DNA of 64,000 nucleotides from Parachryseolinea silvisoli. Its GTDB lineage: Bacteria; Bacteroidota; Bacteroidia; Cytophagales; Cyclobacteriaceae. Location of the stretch: contig NZ_JAIOAO010000004.1 of the NCBI RefSeq assembly GCF_021190955.1, positions 555,429 to 619,428 on the forward strand, in the 5' to 3' direction. Within the stretch, counting starts at the first letter, position 1. Each line of letters begins with the position of its first letter. The notes below the pieces were generated by a model. It was not told the DNA's origin, searched no databases, and saw only the letters and a program-made list of their open reading frames with translations. The position numbers and the translations under genes are program-made. Shown here in pieces: positions 1 to 8,017 of the stretch.

Positions 1-158
1 GTATTTTTATCGACGTAGGTATCGTATAGACTGGATCGGCTGATGCCCAGGAAATCGACCAGATCCTGCATGGAAGTGCCGTTGTATCCCTTTAGCCAAA
101 AAATGGATACAGCTTTTGCCAATACTTCGTTTTCATCAAAATCTTTTGTCCGTGCCAT
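1..158 (-). CDS. TetR-family transcriptional regulator, 5' part only
   Basis: Reading leftward from an ATG at 158, the first 52 residues form a TetR-type N-terminal helix-turn-helix: an initial helix, then GYNGTSMQDLVDFLGISRSS followed by LYDTYVDKN, which is the usual recognition-helix region. The rest lies beyond the window edge, so the ligand-binding domain is not visible. It lies 78 bp downstream of an SDR oxidoreductase on the same strand, so the two probably form one unit. Two identical palindromic boxes upstream of the SDR gene (1012-1057) are the natural candidates for its operator. The family call is firm; the ligand and role are unknown. Confidence 0.8.
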   Translation of the reverse strand, partial: MARTKDFDENEVLAKAVSIFWLKGYNGTSMQDLVDFLGISRSSLYDTYVDKN

Positions 159-235
159 AACAACGAAAGCCTTACCTGGTGGGGCAAAGCTATTCATTTT
201 TAAACAATGGTTGGTAGTATGCCTTCCGTCGGATC

Positions 236-985
236 TTACCGCACACCGCCACTGGCAATGATCGTTTCACCCGTCAGCCAGCGTGAATCATCCGATGCCA
301 GAAATACTGCGATGGGTGCGATGTCATTGGGTTGTCCGGTGCGGCCCAAGGGAGTGGAATCGACTGCGTTCTTATGAAAATCGCTGCCAATAAAACCGGC
401 GGTGTGTGTGCCTTCCGTTTCAACAATTCCCGGGTTAATGGAATTGACGCGGATCTTTCTGGCGCCAAGTTCTTTTGATAAAACCTGGGTGATAGAATCC
501 ACGGCGCCCTTCGTGGCGGTGTAGATCGAGCTTCCAGGAGGGGTTATGCGTGTCACGGTTGAGCTGATGTTGATAATACTACCGCCTTTCTCGCCAAAGC
601 TCTTTACAGCACTCTTTGTGACGAGCAACAGCCCCAGCACATTGGTATTGAACTGACGGTTAAATTCATCCACCGTAACGTCTTCGATGGCGCCAAACTG
701 GTAAACGCCCGCGTTATTGACGAGTACATCGACACCGCCATAGGTCTTATGCGCCTCAGCGAAAATGCGGTCAACATCCGCTTGCTTTGCTACGTCGCCC
801 TGCACGGCAAGCGCTCTTCCGCCATTGGCAACGATGTCTGCTACTATTTTTTCAGCTCCTTCTTTCGCGGATGCGTAATTTACAATAACCGCTGCGCCTT
901 CAGAAGCCAGGCTTTTTGCAATTTCAGCGCCAATTCCTTTTGACGCACCGGTAACCACTGCTACTTTGTTTGTTAATTTTTTCAT
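236..985 (-). CDS. SDR-family NAD(P)-dependent oxidoreductase
   Basis: A 249-residue classical short-chain dehydrogenase/reductase. The Rossmann dinucleotide motif TGASKGIG is near residue 12, NNAG is in the middle, and the catalytic Ser/Tyr/Lys set appears as INISST followed by YTATKGA. The C-terminal part ends WLTGETIIASGG, typical of 3-oxoacyl-reductase-like SDRs. The frame is open 81 bp further upstream, but the ATG at 985 matches the usual SDR N terminus and leaves room for the operator repeats. The substrate cannot be inferred. It is probably co-transcribed with, and controlled by, the TetR gene downstream. Confidence 0.9.
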   Translation of the reverse strand: MKKLTNKVAVVTGASKGIGAEIAKSLASEGAAVIVNYASAKEGAEKIVADIVANGGRALAVQGDVAKQADVDRIFAEAHKTYGGVDVLVNNAGVYQFGAIEDVTVDEFNRQFNTNVLGLLLVTKSAVKSFGEKGGSIINISSTVTRITPPGSSIYTATKGAVDSITQVLSKELGARKIRVNSINPGIVETEGTHTAGFIGSDFHKNAVDSTPLGRTGQPNDIAPIAVFLASDDSRWLTGETIIASGGVR

Positions 986-1011
986 GTTTTCGGATCGATT
1001 ATGGTTTATCT

Positions 1012-1057
1012 GGAATAATCGTTCCTGAATAAAACACCAATCCGGAATAATCGTTCC
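1012..1057. promoter_or_regulatory. Two identical operator-like boxes upstream of the SDR/TetR unit
   Basis: GGAATAATCGTTCC occurs exactly twice, at 1012-1025 and 1044-1057. The starts are 32 bp apart, about three helical turns. Each box is an imperfect palindrome with GGAA/TTCC arms, and the second extends to CCGG...CCGG. They lie 27-72 bp upstream of the SDR start codon and overlap the predicted transcription start. I infer they bind the TetR protein encoded in the same unit. Confidence 0.6.
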
Positions 1058-1063
1058 GGAATA

Positions 1064-1071
1064 CAAAAATA
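1064..1071 (-). promoter_or_regulatory. Bacteroidota-type -7 element for the SDR/TetR unit
   Basis: On the minus strand the sequence reads TATTTTTG, an exact match to the Bacteroidota -7 consensus TAnnTTTG. Transcription would start near 1057, inside the upstream GGAATAATCGTTCC box, which fits repression by steric block. The start site is inferred. Confidence 0.4.
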
Positions 1072-1287
1072 ATCTTTTGGGGTGGTCGATGAGCTTGAGG
1101 AAGTGGGATGCGATCCTGGGGTGATGTTATTGATTACTCGTGGAGAGGATAAAATTTACAAACGGTTGTATGTATACTCCATTCTTCTCAGCCTTGGATA
1201 CCTCCGGCGAGAAAATATCATCCGTGGAGATACTATCACATCCTCCATGATTTATATATATTGCTCGTATTAAAAAACGGAATACAC

Positions 1288-1689
1288 ATGACCGAATCTC
1301 ATCCCAACATTACGTTGATCCACGACTTTTTTAAAGCTTACGCGACGAACGATCTCGATGCCATTAAAAGTATACTGAGCGAAGATATAAAGTGGCATAT
1401 ACCCGGAAAACACCCTCTGAGCGGAACAAAGACCGGAGTTGAACAGGTGTCAGCATATTTTCAACAACTCAGCAAAGCGGCCCTTCATGCAGAGCCTATT
1501 GTCATGGGCGTGAATGACAATTATGTTATTGATTGCCATCGGAACTGGAGTGATCTGGACAATCAGGAGAATTTTAGTGGCATGTCTTGCTTGCTTTGGA
1601 AAATAGAAAATAAAAAGATCGTAGAGGTCTTTAATTTCCCGCAGGACCAGCATGCTGTTGATCTATTCTTTTCTACTTTTTACAAATAG
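1288..1689 (+). CDS. SnoaL-like / NTF2-fold protein
   Basis: A 133-residue protein with the SnoaL-like pattern: an N-terminal helix (NITLIHDFFKAYATNDLDAI), the strand-turn signature DIKWHIPGKHPLSGTKTG, and a C-terminal strand region ending in a phenylalanine-rich tail. Members form cone-shaped alpha+beta barrels that act as small isomerases, hydrolases or ligand binders; the substrate cannot be told here. I chose the ATG at 1288 rather than the TTG at 1261 because the family consensus begins shortly after it. It stands alone, convergent with the DUF3667 gene. Confidence 0.7.
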   Translation: MTESHPNITLIHDFFKAYATNDLDAIKSILSEDIKWHIPGKHPLSGTKTGVEQVSAYFQQLSKAALHAEPIVMGVNDNYVIDCHRNWSDLDNQENFSGMSCLLWKIENKKIVEVFNFPQDQHAVDLFFSTFYK

Positions 1690-1700
1690 TTTCCAGGGTT

Positions 1701-2414
1701 TTAACGGATTATCAAATCGACCAGAAACCCTGTTAGCATCACGGCAAAAGTAAACGTAACCATTCCCAGGAGGTAGGAGGCGAGCGCTTTAAAATAGCTC
1801 GCCACACGTTTGCTATCATAAAAATGCCCGATCGCCCACGTACAATAGGCCACGCCCACAACGCCCGATATTTTCATGGCAGGTAGTCCCGTTAACCCTT
1901 CGAAAAGTGCGAAAACAGAAAATATCAGCATACCCATTCCCATAACGAAACATAATAGAATTAAGATTTCAAAGAAATTGTAGTCATGCGCTCTATAAAT
2001 GAGTTTTAGCCAAAAGGCAATGAATACGCACATGACGATATTGGCATAACCGTAATGATTTTGAACCCAGTTAAGAATTTGGCCAGTGGCGGAATCCCCG
2101 GCATCGTGATAGTCAATATACCCTTGTTCAATATGGAAGAAGTGATCGATCACGGAATAGATCAATGAGGTTACTATAATGAATAGCACAGGCTTCACAA
2201 GCCTGCTTCTGTCAACGGTGATAAACGTATGGATATTTGGTCCGGGGTTATGCAGCAATTCCCGCACGGTATGCAAGATGCCTTTCTCGAAATGTAAAAC
2301 GTGCTGGATTTCATGCACAATGTAATGCCAGTCAACTCTGGCAATTTGTGCCGGGCGACCACAGTGATGGCAGAAATCGCCCGTCATGGAAACATTGCAA
2401 TTTCTGCAATTCAT
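1701..2414 (-). CDS. DUF3667 membrane protein with N-terminal zinc ribbon
   Basis: A 237-residue protein that starts with a short zinc-ribbon (MNCRNCNVSM then FCHHCGRP, two Cys pairs). A conserved block follows (about residues 25-75, ending TVDRSRLVKPVLFIIVTSL), then roughly four to five hydrophobic segments to the end. This arrangement matches the DUF3667 family common in Bacteroidota. Function is unknown; the fold suggests an inner-membrane protein with a cytoplasmic Zn-binding head. The gene is monocistronic and convergent with the SnoaL-like gene. Confidence 0.75.
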   Translation of the reverse strand: MNCRNCNVSMTGDFCHHCGRPAQIARVDWHYIVHEIQHVLHFEKGILHTVRELLHNPGPNIHTFITVDRSRLVKPVLFIIVTSLIYSVIDHFFHIEQGYIDYHDAGDSATGQILNWVQNHYGYANIVMCVFIAFWLKLIYRAHDYNFFEILILLCFVMGMGMLIFSVFALFEGLTGLPAMKISGVVGVAYCTWAIGHFYDSKRVASYFKALASYLLGMVTFTFAVMLTGFLVDLIIR

Positions 2415-2510
2415 CGTATTATAAGGTTATAGGGGTTAGCGATCCACCGCGGTTGTCTGCGTAGAGACGCTTCTCATTCCCAAAAGTCTTCACAAAACGG
2501 TTTTTAAAGC

Positions 2511-2526
2511 CTACACTTTAGTGTAG
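2511..2526. promoter_or_regulatory. Palindrome upstream of the LuxR-type gene
   Basis: CTACACTTTAGTGTAG has 7-bp perfect arms around a 2-bp centre and ends 25 bp before the ATG of the LuxR-type regulator at 2552. The position and symmetry suggest an operator, possibly for autoregulation. No binding protein can be assigned from sequence. Confidence 0.4.
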
Positions 2527-2551
2527 ATTTGTTTTGAACCCCGCCGTTTTA

Positions 2552-3313
2552 ATGGAAAATAATAATAATTCAACCCTGCTTACCAGGAATCACCTCGGGA
2601 AAGTATCGGACGATGAGCGCCTGCCACAGCATGATTATTTGGAGGCCATAAAAGCTTTCGCCCGATTAACCTACGAGAGCATCTATGTCATTAACTATGA
2701 AACGATGACGTTTGAATATGTTTCAGAAAACCCGTTGTTTTTATGTGGATATTCATCTGCGGAAGTTATGGCGCTGGGTTATGACTTCTATTTTAAGAAC
2801 GTTCCTGAAAGCGATTTAAAGTTGCTGCATAGTATAAATGAAGCAGGGTTTGATTTTTTTGAGAATCTGCCAGGCGAAGAAAAAATACAATACAGTATTA
2901 CGTACGATTTTTATCTGGTTAATCGCGATGGTAAAAAGATCCTGATCAATCATAAACTTACACCGTTGCTTCTTACCCGGGAAAAGAAGATGTGGAAGGC
3001 CATGTGTGTGGTTTCTCTTTCGCATCATAAAAGCCCGGGTAATGTCTGCATCCACAAACAGGGCTTTGATACAATCTGGGAGTTGGATTTGAACGATAAA
3101 GCCTGGCGTAAATCAGAAAAACCTAAACTTACAAAGCGTGAAATAGAGGTCCTGCATTTGTACGCGCAGGGTTTATCAATTAATGAGATCGCCGATAAAG
3201 TATCTGTCAGCCCGGATACCGTGAAGTACTACCGCAGGCAGATTTTCGATCGGTTGAGTGTAAGTACGATAGCAGAGGCACTTTCGTATGCCGTCAATAG
3301 CAAGATTGTTTAA
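2552..3313 (+). CDS. LuxR-type transcriptional regulator with PAS-like N-terminal domain
   Basis: A 253-residue protein. Residues about 30-165 look like a PAS sensory domain (SIYVINYETMTFEYVSENPL, then later strands ending in LLTREKKMWKAMCVVSLS). The C-terminal ~65 residues form a LuxR/NarL-type helix-turn-helix (LTKREIEVLHLYAQGLSINE, then IADKVSVSPDTVKYYRRQIF). There is no receiver domain, so the signal is probably sensed by the PAS domain itself. I start at the ATG at 2552; an upstream TTG at 2534 is in frame. It lies 24 bp before a two-gene Tat-exported unit on the same strand and may control it. Confidence 0.8.
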   Translation: MENNNNSTLLTRNHLGKVSDDERLPQHDYLEAIKAFARLTYESIYVINYETMTFEYVSENPLFLCGYSSAEVMALGYDFYFKNVPESDLKLLHSINEAGFDFFENLPGEEKIQYSITYDFYLVNRDGKKILINHKLTPLLLTREKKMWKAMCVVSLSHHKSPGNVCIHKQGFDTIWELDLNDKAWRKSEKPKLTKREIEVLHLYAQGLSINEIADKVSVSPDTVKYYRRQIFDRLSVSTIAEALSYAVNSKIV

Positions 3314-3337
3314 TCCAGGATTTCATTAATTTACCTC

Positions 3338-4639
3338 ATGGAATTTCAGAAATTGACACGGCGTCAAATGCTCGGAGTAGCGGGTATGGCCGGGTTGGCG
3401 TCGTTGACGGGTATCGCAGCCGATGCGTCTCCGCTGTTCGCGCAGAAAAGGCCACGTATCGCCTGTCTTGTGACCTATTGGGGCGCAACCAGGTCGCATG
3501 CGGATTGGATCATCACCAAGCTGCTGGACGGTTATTGGTGGCAAGGGGCTCACACGGCTTCACGCGTGGACGTTGTGTCCGTTTATATCCATCAGCTTGA
3601 AGAAAGCGGCCTGGGTCAGAAAATATGCAAATCGAAAAACATTCCGATCTTCCAAACGGTAGGGGAGGCCGTCACGCTTGGTGGAAAAGAACTTGCCGTG
3701 GATGGTGTTGTCATCGTCGCAGAGCACGGAGAATATCCCACCAATCTCAAAGGGCAGTGGATGTTGCCGCGCTGGTGGATCTACCAGCAGGTTGTCCAGG
3801 TGTTCGAGCAGAGCCAGCGCTCGGTGCCGGTGTTTAACGACAAGCATCTCTCCATTAGCTGGGACGAAGCGAAGTGGATGTTTGATAAATCCCGTGCGCT
3901 GAATTTTCCACTGACCGGTGGTTCCTCCATACCCACCTACTTCCGGAAGCCCGAGATAGAGCTTGAGATAGATACGCCCGTAAAGGCATCGATCGTGGTG
4001 GGAGACGCTGCTGATGAGGGGGCCCTATTCCACTGTGTCGACGTGTTACAGGCGTTTGTAGAACGCCGTAAGGGCGGTGAGACGGGCGTCAGGTCGGTAC
4101 AGTGTATTCGCGGCCCTGAAACATGGAAGTGGACCGAACGCAATCCCTGGGCGGCGCGGCTACTTGAATCCGTACGGACGAGTTTTAACCTCAAACCCGG
4201 GCACTTTCAGGAAATTAGCGCACCAAACGTCTGCATTGTTGAATATAATGACGGCACGAAAGCGGCAGTTTATTCCGGCCGGGATGTGACGTGGACCTAT
4301 GCCGGCGAAATCGAAGGGCGTAAGGACCCGACGATCGTCTCGATGCCTGGCTGGCCGGGACCCTTCTCGCAGTATCACGCATCTAATTCCCAACCGCACT
4401 GGATTACCGAGATGATGGTGACCCAACAGGAACCCTTTAATGCGGAGCGGCTGCTGCTGTCCACGGGGATTGTGGCGTACACCATGGAATCAAACTGGGA
4501 GAACGGCCGCTACTCCGCTATCGGTCGCCGTATAGAGACGCCGTTTATGAATATGCGCTACCGCTCCACACGCGGTGCTCAATTTAGTAAGGGCGAGCGG
4601 CCGCCGAATACGCCCTATATCAGGGGCTTTGCGGAGTAG
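3338..4639 (+). CDS. Tat-exported conserved protein of unknown function
   Basis: A 433-residue protein with a twin-arginine signal (LTRRQMLGVAGMAGLASL) and probable cleavage near residue 35. The mature part begins RPRIACLVTYWGATRSHADW, and contains AVDGVVIVAEHGEYPTN, VPVFNDKHLS and ERRKGGETGVRSVQC. I recall these blocks from a family of uncharacterised Tat proteins frequent in Planctomycetes and Acidobacteria. No catalytic function is known to me. The regular alpha/beta pattern and Tat export suggest a folded, possibly cofactor-binding periplasmic enzyme. It lies directly upstream of the M19 dipeptidase (36-bp gap), so they are likely co-expressed. Confidence 0.65.
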   Translation: MEFQKLTRRQMLGVAGMAGLASLTGIAADASPLFAQKRPRIACLVTYWGATRSHADWIITKLLDGYWWQGAHTASRVDVVSVYIHQLEESGLGQKICKSKNIPIFQTVGEAVTLGGKELAVDGVVIVAEHGEYPTNLKGQWMLPRWWIYQQVVQVFEQSQRSVPVFNDKHLSISWDEAKWMFDKSRALNFPLTGGSSIPTYFRKPEIELEIDTPVKASIVVGDAADEGALFHCVDVLQAFVERRKGGETGVRSVQCIRGPETWKWTERNPWAARLLESVRTSFNLKPGHFQEISAPNVCIVEYNDGTKAAVYSGRDVTWTYAGEIEGRKDPTIVSMPGWPGPFSQYHASNSQPHWITEMMVTQQEPFNAERLLLSTGIVAYTMESNWENGRYSAIGRRIETPFMNMRYRSTRGAQFSKGERPPNTPYIRGFAE

Positions 4640-4675
4640 ACTCTTCGCATGATGACAGAACTTGAACGATAAAGA

Positions 4676-5959
4676 ATGAAACGCAGAGACGTTATTAAGA
4701 GCTTAACACTTTTGCCGGTAGCCGGTAGTGTTTTTCCAATACGATCGTTGTTATCTACTCCCGTCGCTGAAAATGGTCTTCCGTTGATCCCGCAGGATAA
4801 GCCAATGCCAGCGCTGCATCGCGAAGCGTTTGTCATGGACGGGCATATCCACGTCATGACCCGTGAGCTGCTGCTAAAAACCGATATTGGTCAGCGATAT
4901 CCGGATGGGAGCGTCGATCTCCCCAGGGCTAAAGAAGGCGGTGTGGACGCAATGTTCTTTTCGGTGTATACTCCCGAACACTATTACCCCGGAAGGTTTG
5001 AGATCAAGAATACTTTTCGTGTGGTGGAACTGGCCCTGGATCAGATCAGGAAGAATAACAACGCTGTCGAGTTGGCGCTAACCGCCACCGACATACAACG
5101 GATCAACAAGAAAGGAAAGATCGCGGCGTTCCTGGATTTGGAAGGCGGCTATGATCTTTATGGCGACTTAAACCTGCTGCGCGCCCTGTACAGACTTGGC
5201 CTGCGCTCCCTGCAGCTGACCGCCCACAATACCACCAACGCGTTCATCGATGCCTGCAACGACGTGTATACCTGGGGTGGCATTAACGATCACGGCAAAG
5301 CTGTGATCAAAGAGATGAACGACCTGGGCATGGTGATCAATGTAGCGCACGCGTCCAACGACGCGATCATGCAGTCAGCAGCGGCCAGTCGCCATCCCGT
5401 GATTTATAGCCACGGCGGCTTTAACAAAATAGTCGATCATCCGCGCTGCATTACGGACGAAGCAGCAAAGGCAATCGCAGCGAAGGGCGGCGTTATCGGT
5501 GTGCACTTCGGCAGCCTGTTTAACAACCCCAAGTACTGGGAGTGGCAGAAGCCGAACAATCCCATCAAGGCGCAGCCTGTTCCTCAACCAGCCACCCCGC
5601 GGATCTTTACTTCACAGGTTACCGACCAAACCATTGAAGACGTAGACAAGGAGCTGACGAAGGAAGTGCCGCTGAATTTCAGAGGGACCATTCCTGACGA
5701 GTATTGGATGCACGTAGATCAGCTGGCAAAAGTGATTGACTATGGCGTAAAATTAGTGGGCGAGGACCACGTTGCGCTGGGGTCGGATTTAGATGGCGGT
5801 CCTGAGCTGCCTCGCGAAATGAAAGACATCAGTGACTATCCGCAGATCACCATCGCGTTGCAAAAGCTGGGGTATAGCGATCAGCGGATCAAAAAGATCC
5901 TGGGTCTAAACTGGCTCCGGGTGATCCGGCAGGTGACGGAAGGAGACCAGCGAAATTGA
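4676..5959 (+). CDS. Membrane dipeptidase-like protein (peptidase M19), exported
   Basis: A 427-residue renal-dipeptidase/M19 amidohydrolase with an N-terminal export signal beginning MKRRDVIKSL and ending near residue 35. M19 features seen are the metal motif near residue 58 (MDGHIHV), the bridging-Glu region FLDLEGGYDL, the His region PVIYSHGGF, LTDE-type spacing in CITDEAAKAIAAKGGVIGV, and HVALGSDLDGG. The first motif is HxH, where classic members have HxD. Family members hydrolyse dipeptides or related amides in the periplasm. It is probably in an operon with the Tat protein before it. Confidence 0.85.
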   Translation: MKRRDVIKSLTLLPVAGSVFPIRSLLSTPVAENGLPLIPQDKPMPALHREAFVMDGHIHVMTRELLLKTDIGQRYPDGSVDLPRAKEGGVDAMFFSVYTPEHYYPGRFEIKNTFRVVELALDQIRKNNNAVELALTATDIQRINKKGKIAAFLDLEGGYDLYGDLNLLRALYRLGLRSLQLTAHNTTNAFIDACNDVYTWGGINDHGKAVIKEMNDLGMVINVAHASNDAIMQSAAASRHPVIYSHGGFNKIVDHPRCITDEAAKAIAAKGGVIGVHFGSLFNNPKYWEWQKPNNPIKAQPVPQPATPRIFTSQVTDQTIEDVDKELTKEVPLNFRGTIPDEYWMHVDQLAKVIDYGVKLVGEDHVALGSDLDGGPELPREMKDISDYPQITIALQKLGYSDQRIKKILGLNWLRVIRQVTEGDQRN

Positions 5960-5999
5960 ATCAATAAGGCCGTTTTTGACGGAGTCCAGACTGATTGCC

Positions 6000-6147
6000 C
6001 CTATTTTCGAACAAAAAACGACCTAATTTGGGCCTAAAACCGAACAAAAAATGCCATAATTTGGGCCTAAAACCAAACAAAAATGACGTAACTTGGGCCT
6101 AAAATCGAACAAATTCCTGTAAAAACTGGGCCTATTTCCGTACAATG
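6000..6147. repeat. 33-bp tandem repeat, about 4.5 units, ending at the ATPase start codon
   Basis: Units run 6000-6032, 6033-6065, 6066-6097, 6098-6130, with a partial unit at 6131-6147. Each opens CCTAnnnnCGAACAAA (with variation) and ends in TTGGG or CTGGG. The last partial unit contains the ATG at 6145, so the array forms the entire 5' leader of the ATPase gene. Units 2 and 3 are the most alike. Nothing similar is seen elsewhere in the window. Confidence 0.85.
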
Positions 6148-7506
6148 TTTTATCGAAATATTCAAAATCAGCTTAAAAGTTGGAAAGGGAGCTCTCATCG
6201 GAAACCTTTAATCTTACGTGGTGCCCGTCAAGTCGGAAAGACGACGGCGGTTAGGCTTTTTGCCAAATCATTTGATCAATTTATTTACCTGAATCTCGAG
6301 AAGTCGGAAGATGCTAAACCATTCCGTGATTTTAATAGTATCGATAGGCTCATGGAAGCGCTCTTCTTTTTGAAGGACAAGGATCGGAGCATCAAGGACA
6401 CGCTGATTTTTATAGATGAGATTCAGGAAGAACCCAAGGCCATCGGACTGCTCCGGTATTTCTACGAGGAGTTCCCCGATTTATATGTTATCGCTGCCGG
6501 ATCGCTGCTCGAAACCGTACTGGATGAATCTGTCAATATGCCGGTAGGGCGTGTTGAGTATTTGGTTGTTCGTCCCGTGTCATTTAATGAGTTTCTGGGG
6601 GCGATGGGCGAGTCATCTGCCGTGAGCCAGTTTGACATCGTGCCACTAAATGACTTTGCCCATGATAAGTTGTTGCAGCTTTTTCATACGTACGCGTTGA
6701 TCGGTGGCATGCCTGAGGTTGTAAGCCATTATGCGGAAAATAGAGATCTTGGGGCTTTGACGAGAATTTACGAATCGCTCATCGTGTCTTATAGTAACGA
6801 CGTTGAAAAGTATGCGCGTAATGTGAACTTAACTCAGATCATTCGCCACTGCATTACGGCCGTCTATGTTGAGGCCGGTTCGAGAATAAAATTCCAGGGT
6901 TTTGGAAATTCCATGTATGGCCGTCGGGAAGTGGGAGAGGCTTTGCGAACACTCGAGAAGGCGATGCTCATTAGTTTGGTCTATCCGACAGTCCACACCG
7001 AATTACCGATACGCCCTGATTTAAAAAAGTCTCCTCGTCTTCACGTCCTGGACACGGGCATGCTAAACCATTTTGCTGGCCTCCAAAAATCTGTGCTTGG
7101 GGCCACTGACCTGGAAGTGGTTTATAAGGGCATGATAGCGGAGCATATCGTTGGACAGGAAATTCTGGCCTCGCGGTTTGAAGTACTTCGTGGACTGAGT
7201 TTTTGGGTACGCGATAAAGCAGCGAGCGCAGCAGAAGTCGACTATGTCGTTAAATTTGAAGATATGTTGATCCCGGTGGAAGTGAAATCGACTCCGACAG
7301 GCGCATTACGCTCCCTTCATCTCTTTATGGACCATGTCGATCATCATTTCGCCGTCAGGTGTTATCCAGGGCAACTGCGCGTCGATAAAATACAAACACA
7401 AAATGGCAAAGCGTATTTGTTACTTAATCTCCCGTATTATCTATCGTTCAAACTGGAGGAGTATATTGAATGGGTTGTTAATGGTGATCTCCAGATTGGT
7501 CTTTAG
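6145..7506 (+). CDS. ATP-binding protein, AAA_14 / DUF4143 family
   Basis: A 453-residue solitary ATPase. The Walker A motif is GARQVGKTTAV near residue 30, Walker B is TLIFIDEIQE near residue 90, and sensor-like AAGSLLE follows. The C-terminal DUF4143 half contains LHVLDTGMLNHF and a nuclease-like strand AEVDYVVKFEDMLIPVEVKS (D...E-x-K pattern). Proteins of this architecture are common, patchily distributed, and of unclear role; a link to genome defence or conflict systems has been suggested for some but is not established. The leader is a 33-bp tandem repeat. It is convergent with the HxlR gene, with a 14-bp gap. Confidence 0.9.
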   Translation: MFYRNIQNQLKSWKGSSHRKPLILRGARQVGKTTAVRLFAKSFDQFIYLNLEKSEDAKPFRDFNSIDRLMEALFFLKDKDRSIKDTLIFIDEIQEEPKAIGLLRYFYEEFPDLYVIAAGSLLETVLDESVNMPVGRVEYLVVRPVSFNEFLGAMGESSAVSQFDIVPLNDFAHDKLLQLFHTYALIGGMPEVVSHYAENRDLGALTRIYESLIVSYSNDVEKYARNVNLTQIIRHCITAVYVEAGSRIKFQGFGNSMYGRREVGEALRTLEKAMLISLVYPTVHTELPIRPDLKKSPRLHVLDTGMLNHFAGLQKSVLGATDLEVVYKGMIAEHIVGQEILASRFEVLRGLSFWVRDKAASAAEVDYVVKFEDMLIPVEVKSTPTGALRSLHLFMDHVDHHFAVRCYPGQLRVDKIQTQNGKAYLLLNLPYYLSFKLEEYIEWVVNGDLQIGL

Positions 7507-7520
7507 TTCCATTGGAGCAA

Positions 7521-7886
7521 TTACTTATACAACTTCTGATCCTTCACATAATCAATGCCATGTTCTTTCAAGTACCGGATACCCCACTTGCTGGCAAATT
7601 CATACATCGGCGCAAGGCTCTTTCCGTTCTTATCGAGAAAATATTCCACGCGATAAGGCTTCTCGGAAATTATCTTCTTGGAAATAAGTTTGTCTCGTTC
7701 AAGGTGTTTGAGCTGCTGGCTTAACATTTTCTCTGAGATGCCGGGAAGGTTTTTTCGTATATCACTGAAGCTTCTCTTCTTAAACCGATGAAGATGAGAA
7801 AGGATCAGGATTTTCCATTTTCCGCCTATAAAGCTAAGCGTGACATCTATTGGACACGTGTATGTCTTCTTATCTAGCCGTATCAT
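7521..7886 (-). CDS. HxlR-family winged-helix regulator
   Basis: A 121-residue MarR-like/HxlR regulator. It has the family signature YTCPIDVTLSFIGGKWKILI with the conserved N-terminal Cys, then the recognition helix region GISEKMLSQQLKHLERDKLI and the wing YRVEYFLDKNG. HxlR proteins often sense redox or electrophile stress through that Cys. I chose the ATG at 7886; an ATG at 7901 is also in frame. It is divergent from a truncated hemoglobin gene, with a shared 131-bp control region, so it probably regulates that gene and itself. Confidence 0.9.
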   Translation of the reverse strand: MIRLDKKTYTCPIDVTLSFIGGKWKILILSHLHRFKKRSFSDIRKNLPGISEKMLSQQLKHLERDKLISKKIISEKPYRVEYFLDKNGKSLAPMYEFASKWGIRYLKEHGIDYVKDQKLYK

Positions 7887-7914
7887 TTTACAATATCGCA
7901 TAAAGTTACAAAAT

Positions 7915-7982
7915 CAAACATAAATAGTCGGGCCTACTTTTTGGTAAGTTATTGCCCTGAGCTTAAATCGGTAGTAATCTTG
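7915..7982. promoter_or_regulatory. Divergent HxlR/hemoglobin control region
   Basis: The minus strand has TATGTTTG at 7915-7922, an exact TAnnTTTG -7 match for the HxlR gene. The plus strand has TAATCTTG at 7975-7982, one mismatch, with TTG about 20 bp upstream, for the hemoglobin gene. Between them TACTTTTTGGTA (7935-7946) has TAC/GTA-ended dyad symmetry like known HxlR-family boxes and sits at the expected -33 region of the minus promoter. Functional assignment is inferred. Confidence 0.5.
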
Positions 7983-8017
7983 CGATAGCATATTTCACGA
8001 CTATCAACCACTACGCG

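Noticed and set aside
1082..1273. A 63-residue plus-strand frame upstream of the SnoaL-like gene
   Set aside because: Starts near the SDR promoter, no motif, no ribosome site, and it overlaps the region expected to be regulatory.
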